Part shown: positions 16,025 through 27,506 of the stretch, piece after piece | Position numbering within the stretch: the stretch's first letter is position 1 | Layout: each line of letters opens with the position of its first letter | From: Phenylobacterium hankyongense | GTDB taxonomy: Bacteria > Pseudomonadota > Alphaproteobacteria > Caulobacterales > Caulobacteraceae | Assembly: GCF_003254505.1 (NCBI RefSeq) | Contig: NZ_QFYP01000001.1 | Location: forward strand, 3,208,001-3,272,000 | Direction: 5' to 3' | DNA length: 64,000 nt | Notes under the pieces: generated by a model | The model's input: the letters and a program-made list of their open reading frames with translations, nothing else | Database searches by the model: none | What the model was told of the DNA's origin: nothing | Made by a program: the position numbers and the translations under genes

Positions 16025-16114
16025 ATGGTTCGTCTTGCCCGAGAATCGCTGGCCTTTGCGTCGGTGGCCAGCTTTGTCTGGATGATGTGCACGGTCGCCG
16101 CTCACGTGGGGTGA
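16025..16114 (+). CDS. sidA: SOS-induced cell-division inhibitor SidA (29-aa membrane peptide)
   Basis: The ATG at 16025 follows an AGAGGA ribosome site (16011-16016) and opens a 29-residue frame ending in TGA at 16112. The peptide starts [11 protein letters not shown] and is hydrophobic from about residue 9 to 28 (including [10 protein letters not shown]), a single membrane span with a basic N-terminus. In Caulobacter crescentus, SidA is a 29-residue LexA-controlled inner-membrane peptide that blocks division through FtsW and FtsN, and as I recall its gene sits beside dnaE. Same length, topology, LexA box and neighbour are all present here. I did not run an alignment. It ends five bases before the dnaE ATG. 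Confidence 0.82.
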   Translation: MVRLARESLAFASVASFVWMMCTVAAHVG

Positions 16115-16119
16115 CCGCC

Positions 16120-19574
<3,455 letters not shown>

Positions 19575-19578
<4 letters not shown>

Positions 19579-19838
19579 CGGCCGTAGGTGCTGAAGCCGC
19601 CCTTGGGCTTCGGGGCCTTCGGGTAGGGATCGACGCCGCCACGGTTCGAGGTCGTGTGCGTCCCGTGGAACGGCTTGAAGGCGCCGCTGCTGGTGGTATC
19701 CGGCATCGACGGCGGCTTCGGCGGCGCGGGGGCGTGGTAGGGCTGGCCGAAGCCCGCGGCCCGCATCGGCTGGACCTGCGCCTGCGCTGAGGCTGCGACC
19801 ACGGACATCCCTGCGACCAGGGCCAGAAGCGTCTTCAT
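19575..19838 (-). CDS. Small secreted Pro/Gly-rich protein (87 aa)
   Basis: The ATG at 19838, preceded by GGAGGGA on the reverse strand, gives 87 residues beginning [17 protein letters not shown], a clear signal peptide with likely cleavage after AQA near residue 21. The mature part is rich in Pro, Gly, Lys and Thr, with [12 protein letters not shown] and a C-terminal [14 protein letters not shown], and has no recognisable domain. It is probably periplasmic or secreted. It lies alone between dnaE and rpsB, convergent with dnaE and divergent from rpsB. Confidence 0.65.
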
Positions 19839-20006
19839 CGGCGTCCCTCCATTTGCAGCCAAGCTTCGCAGCGGGGCCGGCCGTCCGCAAGGGGGCGGCG
19901 GCAAGTGCAGGGGATGGTTGCTTTTTCCGGCCCGAGCCCCTATTTCCCCGGCTCATTCCACACGCAGGCGTTTGGCGACGCGCGGGGAGACATCCCGCCG
20001 TATCCA

Positions 20007-20051
20007 TTCCGGTCCTCCTTCGGGAGGGTGCCTGCGGAGGTCCAACCGGAA
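20007..20051 (+). promoter_or_regulatory. Structured rpsB leader, candidate S2 autoregulatory element
   Basis: TTCCGGT (20007-20013) is perfectly complementary to ACCGGAA (20045-20051). Inside it CCTCC-TTCG-GGAGG (20014-20027) forms a UUCG-capped hairpin, and a second GGAGG at 20036-20040 can compete for the same CCTCC. The outer stem ends two bases before the AAGGA ribosome site of rpsB. This is consistent with translational feedback, but I do not recognise a named Rfam family. Confidence 0.45.
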
Positions 20052-20068
20052 AAAGGACTACAAGGCCT

Positions 20069-20989
20069 ATGGCACTTCCCGATTTCTCTATGCGTCAGCT
20101 CCTGGAAGCCGGCGCCCACTTCGGCCACCAGACGCACCGGTGGAACCCGAAGATGGAAAAATTCATCTTCGGCAGCCGCTCCAACATCCACATCATCGAC
20201 CTGTCGCAGTCGATCCCGCTCCTGCACCAGGCCCTGGTGAAGGTCCGTGAGGTCGCCGCCGGCGGCGGCCGCATCCTGTTCGTCGGCACCAAGCGCCAGG
20301 CGTCGGAGCCGATCGCCACCAGCGCGCGCCGCTGCGCCCAGTACTACGTCAACCACCGCTGGCTGGGCGGCACGCTCACCAACTGGCGCACCGTGTCGGG
20401 CTCGATCGCCCGCCTGCGCGAGCTGGAAGGCCTGCTGGAGACCGAGAGCGGCCGCACCAAGAAGGAGCTGCTGCAGCTGACCCGCGAGCGCGACAAGCTC
20501 GAGCTGTCGCTGGGCGGCATCAAGGACATGGGCGGCATCCCCGACCTGATGTTCGTGATCGACACCAACAAGGAAGCGATCGCGATCCAGGAAGCCCGCA
20601 AGCTGAACATCCCGGTGATCGCCATCCTCGACACCAACTGCAACCCGGACGGCATCACCTATCCGATCCCCGGCAACGACGACGCCGCGCGCGCCATCCA
20701 GCTCTATTGCGACCTGATGGCCGACTCGGTGCTGGACGGCCTGGCGGCCGGCCAGTCGGCGTCGGGCGTCGACCTGGGCGCCTCGGAAGCTCCGATGGAG
20801 CCGACGCTGGCCCGGGCGCTGACGCCGAAGCCGGTGGCCGAGGCCGCGGCCGAACCCGAGGTCTCCGCGCCGGAAGCCGCCGCGCTCGAAGCCGAGATGA
20901 CCGGGGCGGACGCCGGCGTCGAGGCTGCGGCCGAGCAGCCGGGCGAAGAAGCTGCCGCCGAGCAGCCGAGCGAAGAACAAGCCAGCTAA
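20069..20989 (+). CDS. rpsB: 30S ribosomal protein S2
   Basis: S2 sits on the back of the small subunit and is needed for S1 binding. The start at 20069 ([21 protein letters not shown]) follows AAGGA; upstream in-frame codons lie in the structured leader. The 306-residue protein has the normal S2 body ([55 protein letters not shown]) up to about residue 235. It then has an Ala/Glu-rich tail of about 70 residues with repeated [11 protein letters not shown], a low-complexity extension seen in some alphaproteobacteria. It leads the rpsB-tsf-pyrH-frr translation block. Confidence 0.97.
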   Translation: MALPDFSMRQLLEAGAHFGHQTHRWNPKMEKFIFGSRSNIHIIDLSQSIPLLHQALVKVREVAAGGGRILFVGTKRQASEPIATSARRCAQYYVNHRWLGGTLTNWRTVSGSIARLRELEGLLETESGRTKKELLQLTRERDKLELSLGGIKDMGGIPDLMFVIDTNKEAIAIQEARKLNIPVIAILDTNCNPDGITYPIPGNDDAARAIQLYCDLMADSVLDGLAAGQSASGVDLGASEAPMEPTLARALTPKPVAEAAAEPEVSAPEAAALEAEMTGADAGVEAAAEQPGEEAAAEQPSEEQAS

Positions 20990-21028
20990 GGCGCTCCCGC
21001 GCCCGGCTGACCCGACCATCCTGACGGC

Positions 21029-21046
21029 GGGCCCCGCGAGGGGCCC
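21029..21046 (+). terminator. GC-rich hairpin between rpsB and tsf (attenuator or processing site)
   Basis: GGGCCCC (21029-21035), loop GCGA, GGGGCCC (21040-21046) forms a 7-bp perfect stem with a stable GNRA loop, extendable by a few pairs into GACGGC/GTCGG. No T-run follows, so it is more likely a partial attenuator or RNA-stability element than a strong terminator. Confidence 0.4.
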
Positions 21047-21076
21047 GTCGGTACTCATACTTTGAAGGAGCTGACC

Positions 21077-22012
21077 ATGGCGGAGATCACCGCTGCGCTG
21101 GTCAAGGACCTGCGCGAAAAATCTGGCGTCGGCATGATGGACTGCAAGCGCGCCCTGCAAGAGAACGACGGCGACATGGCCGCGGCCATCGACTGGCTGC
21201 GCGCCAAGGGCCTGTCCAAGGCCGCCAAGAAGTCGGACCGCGCGGCCGCCGAAGGCCTCGTGGCCGGCCTGGTGAGCGCCGACGGCAAGACCGGCGTGCT
21301 GATCGAGCTGAACGCCGAAACCGACTTCGTGTCGAAGAACGAGACCTTCCAGGGCGCGGCGCGCGACATCGCCGCCGTGGCGCTGGACGTGGAGGGCGTC
21401 GACGCCATCTCCGCGGCCCAGACCGCCAAGGGCGAACTGGTCGGCGACGTGGTGACCAACATGATCGCCACGATCGGCGAGAACATGCGCCTGCGCCGCT
21501 CGGCCCGCCTGACCGTTAGCCAGGGCGCCGTCTCCCTCTACCTGCACAACGTGCAGGGCGAGGGCGTGGGCAAGCTCGGCGTGCTCGTGGCGCTGGAAGG
21601 CGCCGGCGACCAGGCCGTCCTGCGCGAGGTCGGCCGCAAGATCGCCCTGCACGTGGCCGGCACGCCGACCCCGCCGCTGGCGCTGAACGAGGGCGACCTC
21701 GATCCGGCGGCCGTCGCCAAGGAGAAGCAGTTCCTGACCGACCAGGCGCTGGAGTCCGGCAAGCCGGTGGCCGTCGTCGAGAAGATGATCGAAGGCCGGA
21801 TCCGCAAGTGGCAGGAAGAGGTTGTGCTCCTGAAGCAGCCCTTCGTCATGAACCCGGACCAGACCATCGAGCAGCTGATCGCCGAGACCGCGAAGCAGAT
21901 CGGCGCGCCGCTGGCGGTGAAGGGCTTCGTGCGCTTCGCCCTGGGTGAAGGCGTCGAGAAGAAGACCGACGACTTCGCCGCCGAGGTGGCTCAGCTCTCC
22001 GGCCAGAGCTAA
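21077..22012 (+). CDS. tsf: Elongation factor Ts
   Basis: EF-Ts exchanges GDP for GTP on EF-Tu. I use the ATG at 21077 ([19 protein letters not shown]), which has a good AAGGAG site at 21065-21070; a TTG five codons earlier is unlikely. The 311 residues include the N-terminal UBA-like part with the [14 protein letters not shown] motif, the EF-Tu contact region [13 protein letters not shown], and the C-terminal QPFVMNPD. Length is normal. The rpsB-tsf pair is nearly universal in bacteria. Confidence 0.97.
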   Translation: MAEITAALVKDLREKSGVGMMDCKRALQENDGDMAAAIDWLRAKGLSKAAKKSDRAAAEGLVAGLVSADGKTGVLIELNAETDFVSKNETFQGAARDIAAVALDVEGVDAISAAQTAKGELVGDVVTNMIATIGENMRLRRSARLTVSQGAVSLYLHNVQGEGVGKLGVLVALEGAGDQAVLREVGRKIALHVAGTPTPPLALNEGDLDPAAVAKEKQFLTDQALESGKPVAVVEKMIEGRIRKWQEEVVLLKQPFVMNPDQTIEQLIAETAKQIGAPLAVKGFVRFALGEGVEKKTDDFAAEVAQLSGQS

Positions 22013-22024
22013 GGTCCGAACTTG

Positions 22025-22062
22025 CAAGGGCGCGGGCGCGTTCGACGCGCACCGCGCCCTTG
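22025..22062 (+). terminator. Long GC hairpin between tsf and pyrH
   Basis: CAAGGGCGCGG (22025-22035) pairs perfectly with CCGCGCCCTTG (22052-22062). Inside, GCGCG (22036-22040) pairs with CGCGC (22046-22050) around a TTCGA loop with one bulged A, giving about 16 base pairs. It is followed by GTTTAT rather than a pure T-run. It could terminate most rpsB-tsf transcripts or be a 3' end-processing signal. Confidence 0.5.
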
Positions 22063-22103
22063 GTTTATCTAGAGTACCGCTTTCCAGAGGTCCGGACCTG
22101 CCG

Positions 22104-22823
22104 ATGCCCGACGTCAAGCCGCGCTACAAGAGGATCCTCCTGAAGGTGTCGGGCGAAGCCGGCGTCGGCGGCGGCCACTTTGGCATCGACCCGAAGACCG
22201 TGCAGGCGGTGTGCGAGGAGATCGCCCAGGTCGTCCGCGAGGGCATCGAGGTCTGCCTGGTGGTGGGCGGCGGAAACATCTTCCGCGGCGCGGCCCTGGC
22301 CGAGACCGGCATGGAACGGGCCAGCGCCGACTACATCGGCATGCTGGCCACCATCATGAACGCGCTGGCGCTGCAGGCGGCGCTGGAGAAGAACGGCATC
22401 TACACCCGCGTGCAGTCGGCCATCCCGATGCAGGCGGTCTGCGAGCCCTACGTGCGGCGTCGCGCGCTGCGGCACCTGGAAAAGGGCCGGGTGGTGATCT
22501 TCGCCGCCGGCCTGGGCGCGCCCTTCTTCACCACCGACAGCTCGGCCGCCCTGCGCGCCGCCGAGATGGGCTGCGACGCGCTGTTCAAGGGCACCAGCGT
22601 CGACGGCGTCTACACCGCCGATCCGAAGAAGGACGCCACCGCCCAGCGCTACGAGACCCTCAGCTACCAGGAAGTGCTGGCCAAGGACCTGCGGGTGATG
22701 GACGCCTCGGCGATCAGCCTCATGCGCGACAATCACATCCCGATCGTGGTCTTCTCGATTCGGGAACGCGGCAACTTCCTGAAAGTGTTGAAGGGCGAGG
22801 GCGTCTACACGACGATCGCCTGA
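22104..22823 (+). CDS. pyrH: UMP kinase
   Basis: PyrH phosphorylates UMP to UDP with ATP and is a hexamer of the amino-acid-kinase fold. The start at 22104 ([18 protein letters not shown]) gives 239 residues with the family landmarks: [10 protein letters not shown], the [12 protein letters not shown] helix, [13 protein letters not shown], and [16 protein letters not shown]. Length is normal. It follows tsf after a strong hairpin and precedes frr by 35 bases. UDP and UTP made here feed both pyrG and UDP-GlcNAc for the lipid A genes downstream. Confidence 0.96.
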   Translation: MPDVKPRYKRILLKVSGEAGVGGGHFGIDPKTVQAVCEEIAQVVREGIEVCLVVGGGNIFRGAALAETGMERASADYIGMLATIMNALALQAALEKNGIYTRVQSAIPMQAVCEPYVRRRALRHLEKGRVVIFAAGLGAPFFTTDSSAALRAAEMGCDALFKGTSVDGVYTADPKKDATAQRYETLSYQEVLAKDLRVMDASAISLMRDNHIPIVVFSIRERGNFLKVLKGEGVYTTIA

Positions 22824-22858
22824 TCGGCGGTTGAGAACGGTTGGAGGGAGAGAGATCC

Positions 22859-23425
22859 ATGGCGACCACGGAAAAGCCGGTGCTTGCGAAGTACAGGGAC
22901 CGCATGGACAAGGCGGTCGCCGCCCTGAAGGAGGAGTTCGCCTCCCTGCGGACCGGCCGCGCCTCGGCCAGCCTGCTCGACCAGGTGCATGTGGAGGCCT
23001 ACGGCTCGACCGTGCCGATCAACCAGGTGGGCGCCGTCAGCGTGCCGGAACCGCGGATGATCTCGGTCAGCGTCTGGGACCGCGGCCTGGTGGTCTCGGT
23101 GGAGAAGGCGATCCGCAACTCGGGCCTGGGCCTCAACCCCGTCGTCGACGGCCAGAACCTGCGCATTCCGATCCCCGCCCTCACCGAGGAGCGCCGCAAG
23201 GAGCTCGTGAAGGTGGCCGGCAAATACGCCGAGCAGCAGCGCGTCGCCGTGCGCAACATCCGCCGCGACGCCAACGACGACCTGAAGAAGGCGGAGAAGG
23301 ACGGCGCCATCAATCAGGACGAGCAAAAGCGGATGGAAGCCGACGTCCAGAAGCTCACCGACGAGGCGATCAAGCGCGTGGACGAAGCCTTGAAAACCAA
23401 AGAACAAGAGATCATGCACGTCTAG
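22859..23425 (+). CDS. frr: Ribosome recycling factor
   Basis: RRF, together with EF-G, splits post-termination ribosomes. The ATG at 22859 gives 188 residues beginning [16 protein letters not shown], with a GGAGGGAG ribosome site upstream. The tRNA-mimicking three-helix bundle is clear: [12 protein letters not shown], then the beta domain ([36 protein letters not shown]), then the long helix [18 protein letters not shown]. Length is standard. Confidence 0.97.
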   Translation: MATTEKPVLAKYRDRMDKAVAALKEEFASLRTGRASASLLDQVHVEAYGSTVPINQVGAVSVPEPRMISVSVWDRGLVVSVEKAIRNSGLGLNPVVDGQNLRIPIPALTEERRKELVKVAGKYAEQQRVAVRNIRRDANDDLKKAEKDGAINQDEQKRMEADVQKLTDEAIKRVDEALKTKEQEIMHV

Positions 23426-23466
23426 TCGTGCGAGCGTCCACGCGCCAAGAGGATCAAACGACGCCC

Positions 23467-24246
23467 ATGGCCGCCGAAGAGAACAGTCCGTCTGCGGGCG
23501 CCCAAGGCAGGAGCGCGGAGGCCCCGCCGCCGCTGCACGTGGCCGTGGTCATGGACGGCAATGGCCGCTGGGCCAAGCGCCGCGGCCTGCCGCGCTCGCT
23601 GGGTCACCGGGCCGGCGTCGAGGCGCTGAAGCGGACGGTCTCCGCCGCGCCGGATCTCAACATCCGCTGGCTGACGGTGTTCGGCTTCTCCACCGAGAAC
23701 TGGAGCCGGCCGGCCGCGGAGGTCGCCGAACTGATGGCGCTGCCCAAGCGCTACTTCGAGAGCGACATCGCCCGGCTGGAGCGCGAAGGCGTGCGGGTCC
23801 GGGTGATCGGCCGCCGCGAGGGGCTGTCGCCGGAGCTGGTGAAGCTGGTCGAGGACGCCCAGGCGCGGACCGCGCACAACGACCGGTTCTTCCTCAACAT
23901 CGCCTTCAACTACGGCGGCCAGGCCGACATCGCCGACGCCGCGCGGCGCTTCGCCGAAGATGTGGCCGCCGGCCGGGCCCGGCCCGAGGAACTCACCGAG
24001 CAGCTGTTCGCCAGCCATCTCGCCACCGCCGATTCGCCGGCGCCGGACGTGATCATCCGTCCGTCGGGCGAGCAGCGGCTGTCCAACTTCCTGCTCTGGG
24101 AAGCCGCCTACGCCGAGCTGGTCTTCCAGGACGTGCTGTGGCCGGACTACGGGGCGGAGCACCTGAAGGCGGCCCTGCAGGTGTTCGCGGGGCGGGATCG
24201 CCGCTATGGGGCGGTCGTGGCCGATGACGTCCTTGCCGCAGGGTAG
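23467..24246 (+). CDS. uppS: Undecaprenyl (polyprenyl) diphosphate synthase, cis-prenyltransferase
   Basis: UppS condenses isopentenyl units onto farnesyl diphosphate to make the C55 carrier lipid for peptidoglycan and polysaccharides. The 259-residue protein begins at 23467 with a short variable lead and then HVAVVMDGNGRWAKRRG, the catalytic motif with Asp and the phosphate-binding GNGRWA. FGFSTENW, IAFNYGGQADI, and the C-terminal DVIIRPSGEQRLSNFLLWEAAYAE complete the family signature. It overlaps the start of cdsA by 23 bases. With dxr downstream it places isoprenoid precursor and carrier-lipid genes in one transcript. Confidence 0.96.
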   Translation: MAAEENSPSAGAQGRSAEAPPPLHVAVVMDGNGRWAKRRGLPRSLGHRAGVEALKRTVSAAPDLNIRWLTVFGFSTENWSRPAAEVAELMALPKRYFESDIARLEREGVRVRVIGRREGLSPELVKLVEDAQARTAHNDRFFLNIAFNYGGQADIADAARRFAEDVAAGRARPEELTEQLFASHLATADSPAPDVIIRPSGEQRLSNFLLWEAAYAELVFQDVLWPDYGAEHLKAALQVFAGRDRRYGAVVADDVLAAG

Positions 24247-25051
24247 GCGCTTCGACTGGTCCAACCTGGGCCTGAGGGTGGCCTCCGCCGTGGTGCTGGT
24301 GCCCGCGGCGCTGGCCGCCGCCTGGTTCGGCGGCTGGCTTTTCCTGGTGCTGATCTCCGTCGGCGTCGCCCTGCTGGCCATCGAATGGGGCGGCATGAGC
24401 GCGCCGCGCGCGCCGGTGCGGGTGTCGCTGGCCGTCACGGTCGCGGTGCTGGCGGGCGTCTTCCTGGGACACCTGGGCCACTTCGGCCTGGGTTGGATCG
24501 CCGTGGCCATCGGCGCGCTCGCCGCGGCCCTGGTGGCTCGCGGGGTGGCCGAACGGCCTGCCGATGCCGCCTTCGGGGTCGCCTACATCGCGCCGGCGGC
24601 GATCTGCCTGATCTGGCTGCGTTCCATGCCCCAGGGCCACTGGTGGACGCTGATGCTGTTCGCCGTCACCTGGGCGGCCGACATCGGCGCCTTCGCGGTC
24701 GGCAGCACGCTGAAGGGCCCGAAGCTCTGGCCGCGGTTCTCGCCCAACAAGACCTGGTCCGGGTTCGTCGGCGGGCTTGGCGCGTCGATGGCCACCGGCG
24801 GCCTGATGGCCGGCCTCTCGGCCTTCCGCCTCAACCTGGTGGCGGCCGCGGCGATCGGACTGGTCGTGGGCTTGGCGACCATGGCCGGCGACCTCTGGGA
24901 ATCGGCGCTTAAACGGCGGTTCGGCGTTAAGGACTCCGGCGACCTGATCCCGGGCCATGGGGGCTTGCTGGACCGGGTTGACGGGTTGATGTTCGCGGTC
25001 GTGGTGATGGCGGCGGCCCGCCTCGCCAACCATTGGGGATGGGGTCATTGA
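24224..25051 (+). CDS. cdsA: Phosphatidate cytidylyltransferase (CDP-diacylglycerol synthase)
   Basis: CdsA makes CDP-diacylglycerol from phosphatidic acid and CTP for all phospholipids. I start it at the ATG at 24224 ([12 protein letters not shown]); an ATG six codons earlier is also possible. The 275-residue protein has about seven hydrophobic segments and the C-terminal signature: [46 protein letters not shown] in pieces, with the DS/D metal-binding residues. It overlaps uppS upstream and dxr downstream. Confidence 0.94.
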   Translation: MTSLPQGRRFDWSNLGLRVASAVVLVPAALAAAWFGGWLFLVLISVGVALLAIEWGGMSAPRAPVRVSLAVTVAVLAGVFLGHLGHFGLGWIAVAIGALAAALVARGVAERPADAAFGVAYIAPAAICLIWLRSMPQGHWWTLMLFAVTWAADIGAFAVGSTLKGPKLWPRFSPNKTWSGFVGGLGASMATGGLMAGLSAFRLNLVAAAAIGLVVGLATMAGDLWESALKRRFGVKDSGDLIPGHGGLLDRVDGLMFAVVVMAAARLANHWGWGH

Positions 25052-26238
25052 ACCTGCCGCGTAAGGTCAGCGTCCTGGGCTCCACGGGTTCGGTGGGGGT
25101 CTCCACCCTGGACCTGTTCGAGAAGGCCGGGGTCGAGGTCGAGGTGGTGGCGCTGGCGGCGGGCCGCAACGTCGAACGGCTGGCCGACCAGGCGCTGCGC
25201 TGGCGCCCGGAGATCGCGGTCATCGAGGACGAGCGCGCCCTGCCGCGGCTGCGCGAGCGGCTGGCCGGATCGGGCGTCCGCACGGCGGCCGGCAGCGCGG
25301 CGGTGGTCGACGCGGCCTCCGCCAACGCCCAGTGGGTGATGTCGGCGATCGTCGGGTTCGCGGGCCTGGCGCCCACCCTGGCGGCGGCGCGGGCCGGCGC
25401 CATCGTGGCGCTGGCCAACAAGGAAAGCCTGATCTGCGCCGGCCCGGCCCTGCTGCGCACGGCGAAGCTCGCGGGCGGGGCGGTGATCCCGGTCGATTCC
25501 GAGCATTCGGCGATCTTCCAGGTCTTCGATCCGCAGAACGCACGCCACGTGGCCCGGTTGATCCTGACGGCGTCCGGCGGCCCGTTCCGGAGTTGGTCGC
25601 GCGATCAGATGGCCGGCGCAACGCCCGAGCAGGCCGTCGCGCATCCCAATTGGAACATGGGCGCCAAGATTTCGGTCGATTCCGCCACCATGATGAATAA
25701 GGGCCTGGAGGTGATCGAGGCCGCCTACCTTTTCGCCATGCCGCCGGAGCGCATCGAAGTCTTGGTTCACCCGCAGTCCATCGTCCACAGCCTGGTGGAA
25801 TACGCAGACGGCTCCACCCTGGCCCAGCTTGGACCGCCGGACATGCGCGCGCCGATCGCCTGCGCGTTCGCCTGGCCTGATCGGCTGCCCTGGCCGGCGC
25901 AGCGGCTGGATCTCGCCAGCGGCGGGCCACTCACCTTCGACGAGCCGGACCTGGCCCGCTTCCCGGCGCTGCGGATCGCCAAGGAAGCCCTGGTCGCCGG
26001 CGGCGCCGCCCCGGCGGTGATGAACGCCGCCGACGAGGTCGCCGTGGCCGCCTTCCTGGCCCGGCGCATCGGCTTCCTGGATATCGCCCGGGTGGTGGCG
26101 GAGACCCTCGAGAGAACCGATCGCGTCGGCCTCACCGGAGGTCGCGCGGATGACCCGCTGGACGGTGCGCGCGAGACCGATGCGACCGCACGCCGCGTGG
26201 CGGACAGGGTCGTCAGCGGCCTTATGGCTCCGGCATGA
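25039..26238 (+). CDS. dxr: 1-deoxy-D-xylulose 5-phosphate reductoisomerase
   Basis: Dxr (IspC) converts DXP to MEP with NADPH, the committed step of the non-mevalonate isoprenoid route. The start is at 25039 ([20 protein letters not shown]), giving 399 residues and a 13-base overlap with cdsA. The NADPH-binding [18 protein letters not shown], the [13 protein letters not shown] metal site, [29 protein letters not shown] and EVLVHPQS are all present. Length is normal. Its product ultimately supplies UppS, encoded just upstream. Confidence 0.96.
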   Translation: MGSLNLPRKVSVLGSTGSVGVSTLDLFEKAGVEVEVVALAAGRNVERLADQALRWRPEIAVIEDERALPRLRERLAGSGVRTAAGSAAVVDAASANAQWVMSAIVGFAGLAPTLAAARAGAIVALANKESLICAGPALLRTAKLAGGAVIPVDSEHSAIFQVFDPQNARHVARLILTASGGPFRSWSRDQMAGATPEQAVAHPNWNMGAKISVDSATMMNKGLEVIEAAYLFAMPPERIEVLVHPQSIVHSLVEYADGSTLAQLGPPDMRAPIACAFAWPDRLPWPAQRLDLASGGPLTFDEPDLARFPALRIAKEALVAGGAAPAVMNAADEVAVAAFLARRIGFLDIARVVAETLERTDRVGLTGGRADDPLDGARETDATARRVADRVVSGLMAPA

Positions 26239-26259
26239 GCCGGAAGGAGTAGCCAGCAA

Positions 26260-27477
26260 ATGTTCGGCATCCTGCAGAGCCTCATCTTCGCCCTGGTGCC
26301 CATCGCGATCGTGCTGGGCGTGGTGGTGACGGTCCACGAGCTTGGGCATTTCCTGGCCGCCAAGGCGCTGGGCACCAAGATCGACCAGTTCTCCATCGGC
26401 TTCGGGCCGGCCATCGCCAAATGGACCGACAAGTCCGGCGTCGAGTGGCGCATCGGCTGCCTGCCGCTGGGCGGCTACGTCCGCTTCGCCGGCGACGAGA
26501 ACGCCGCCAGCGTTCCCGACCTGGATAACCTCGAGGCGCTGCGGCGCGATCTGGTCCAGCGGGAAGGCGAGGGGGCGCTGAACCGCTACTACCACTTCAA
26601 GCCCCTGTGGCACCGGGCGGTGATCACGGCGGCGGGGCCCGCCGCCAACTTCCTGCTGGCCATCGCCGTCTTCGCCGCGCTGCTGATGGCGCTCGGCGAG
26701 ACGATCTCGCCGGCCCGGGTCGATGGCGTGAGGGCCGGCAGCCCGGCTGAACGCGCCGGATTCCAGGTGGGCGACCTGGTGGTTCAGGCCGACGGCAAGA
26801 AGATCAAGGGATTCAGCGACCTGCAGGTCATCGTCTTCCTGCACTCGGGATCGCCGGTCGACTTCGTGGTGGCCCGGGGCGGACACGAGGTGCCGCTGAC
26901 CGCGACGCCCCAGCGCGGCGTGATCGTCGACCAGTTCGGCCACGAGCAGCGGCTGGGCGTGCTCGGCATCGAGAACCGGCCGCGCCCGGGCGACCAGAGG
27001 ATCCAGCGCTACGGGCCCGTGGAAGCCCTCGCCGCCGGCGCGGCGAAGTCCTGGGAACGCGTGGCCACCACGCTGCAATACCTCGGGCGGCTGTTCACCG
27101 GCCGCGAGACCGCCGACCAGCTCGCCGGCCCGATCGGGATGGCGCAGCTGTCACGCGACATCACCCACAAGACCGCCCAGGTCTCGCCGAACCTCTCGAG
27201 CTTCGCCGTCAATGAGCTGATCACTATGCTCGAACTGATGGCCAACATTTCAGTGGGTATCGGCTTCCTCAATCTTTTGCCGGTACCTGTGCTCGATGGG
27301 GGACACCTGCTCTTTTATGCGTATGAAGCCGTCGCCCGACGCCCTCTTGCTGCCAAGGTTCAGGCGGCAGGGTACCGCGTGGGCCTTGCACTGGTGCTCG
27401 GATTGATGTTGTTCGCGTCCTGGAACGATCTGCAGCGCCTGCGTGTGTTCAAACTGATCGGCGGGCTATTCTCCTAG
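26260..27477 (+). CDS. rseP: Site-2 intramembrane metalloprotease RseP (MmpA in Caulobacter)
   Basis: RseP-type proteases cut membrane-anchored regulators within the bilayer; the Caulobacter homologue MmpA degrades the polarity factor PodJ. The 405-residue protein has the zinc motif HELGH at 26-30 in the first helix, one PDZ domain (VDGVRAGSPAERAGFQVGDLVV and after), and the second metal motif in LLPVPVLDGGH (Asp near 346) in the third helix. C-terminal helices end in LIGGLFS. It lies between dxr and bamA, the usual proteobacterial order. Confidence 0.94.
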   Translation: MFGILQSLIFALVPIAIVLGVVVTVHELGHFLAAKALGTKIDQFSIGFGPAIAKWTDKSGVEWRIGCLPLGGYVRFAGDENAASVPDLDNLEALRRDLVQREGEGALNRYYHFKPLWHRAVITAAGPAANFLLAIAVFAALLMALGETISPARVDGVRAGSPAERAGFQVGDLVVQADGKKIKGFSDLQVIVFLHSGSPVDFVVARGGHEVPLTATPQRGVIVDQFGHEQRLGVLGIENRPRPGDQRIQRYGPVEALAAGAAKSWERVATTLQYLGRLFTGRETADQLAGPIGMAQLSRDITHKTAQVSPNLSSFAVNELITMLELMANISVGIGFLNLLPVPVLDGGHLLFYAYEAVARRPLAAKVQAAGYRVGLALVLGLMLFASWNDLQRLRVFKLIGGLFS

Positions 27478-27506
27478 CCCCCGCATTCTCCAAAACGGCT
27501 GATTCG

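Noticed and set aside
16087..16119. Upstream ATG extending dnaE by 11 codons
   Set aside because: It would overlap the end of the SidA frame and the added residues ([11 protein letters not shown]) are not part of known DnaE N-termini; ATG 16120 fits better.
19940..22117. Long minus-strand frame opposite rpsB and tsf
   Set aside because: Lies opposite two unmistakable genes and has no family features.
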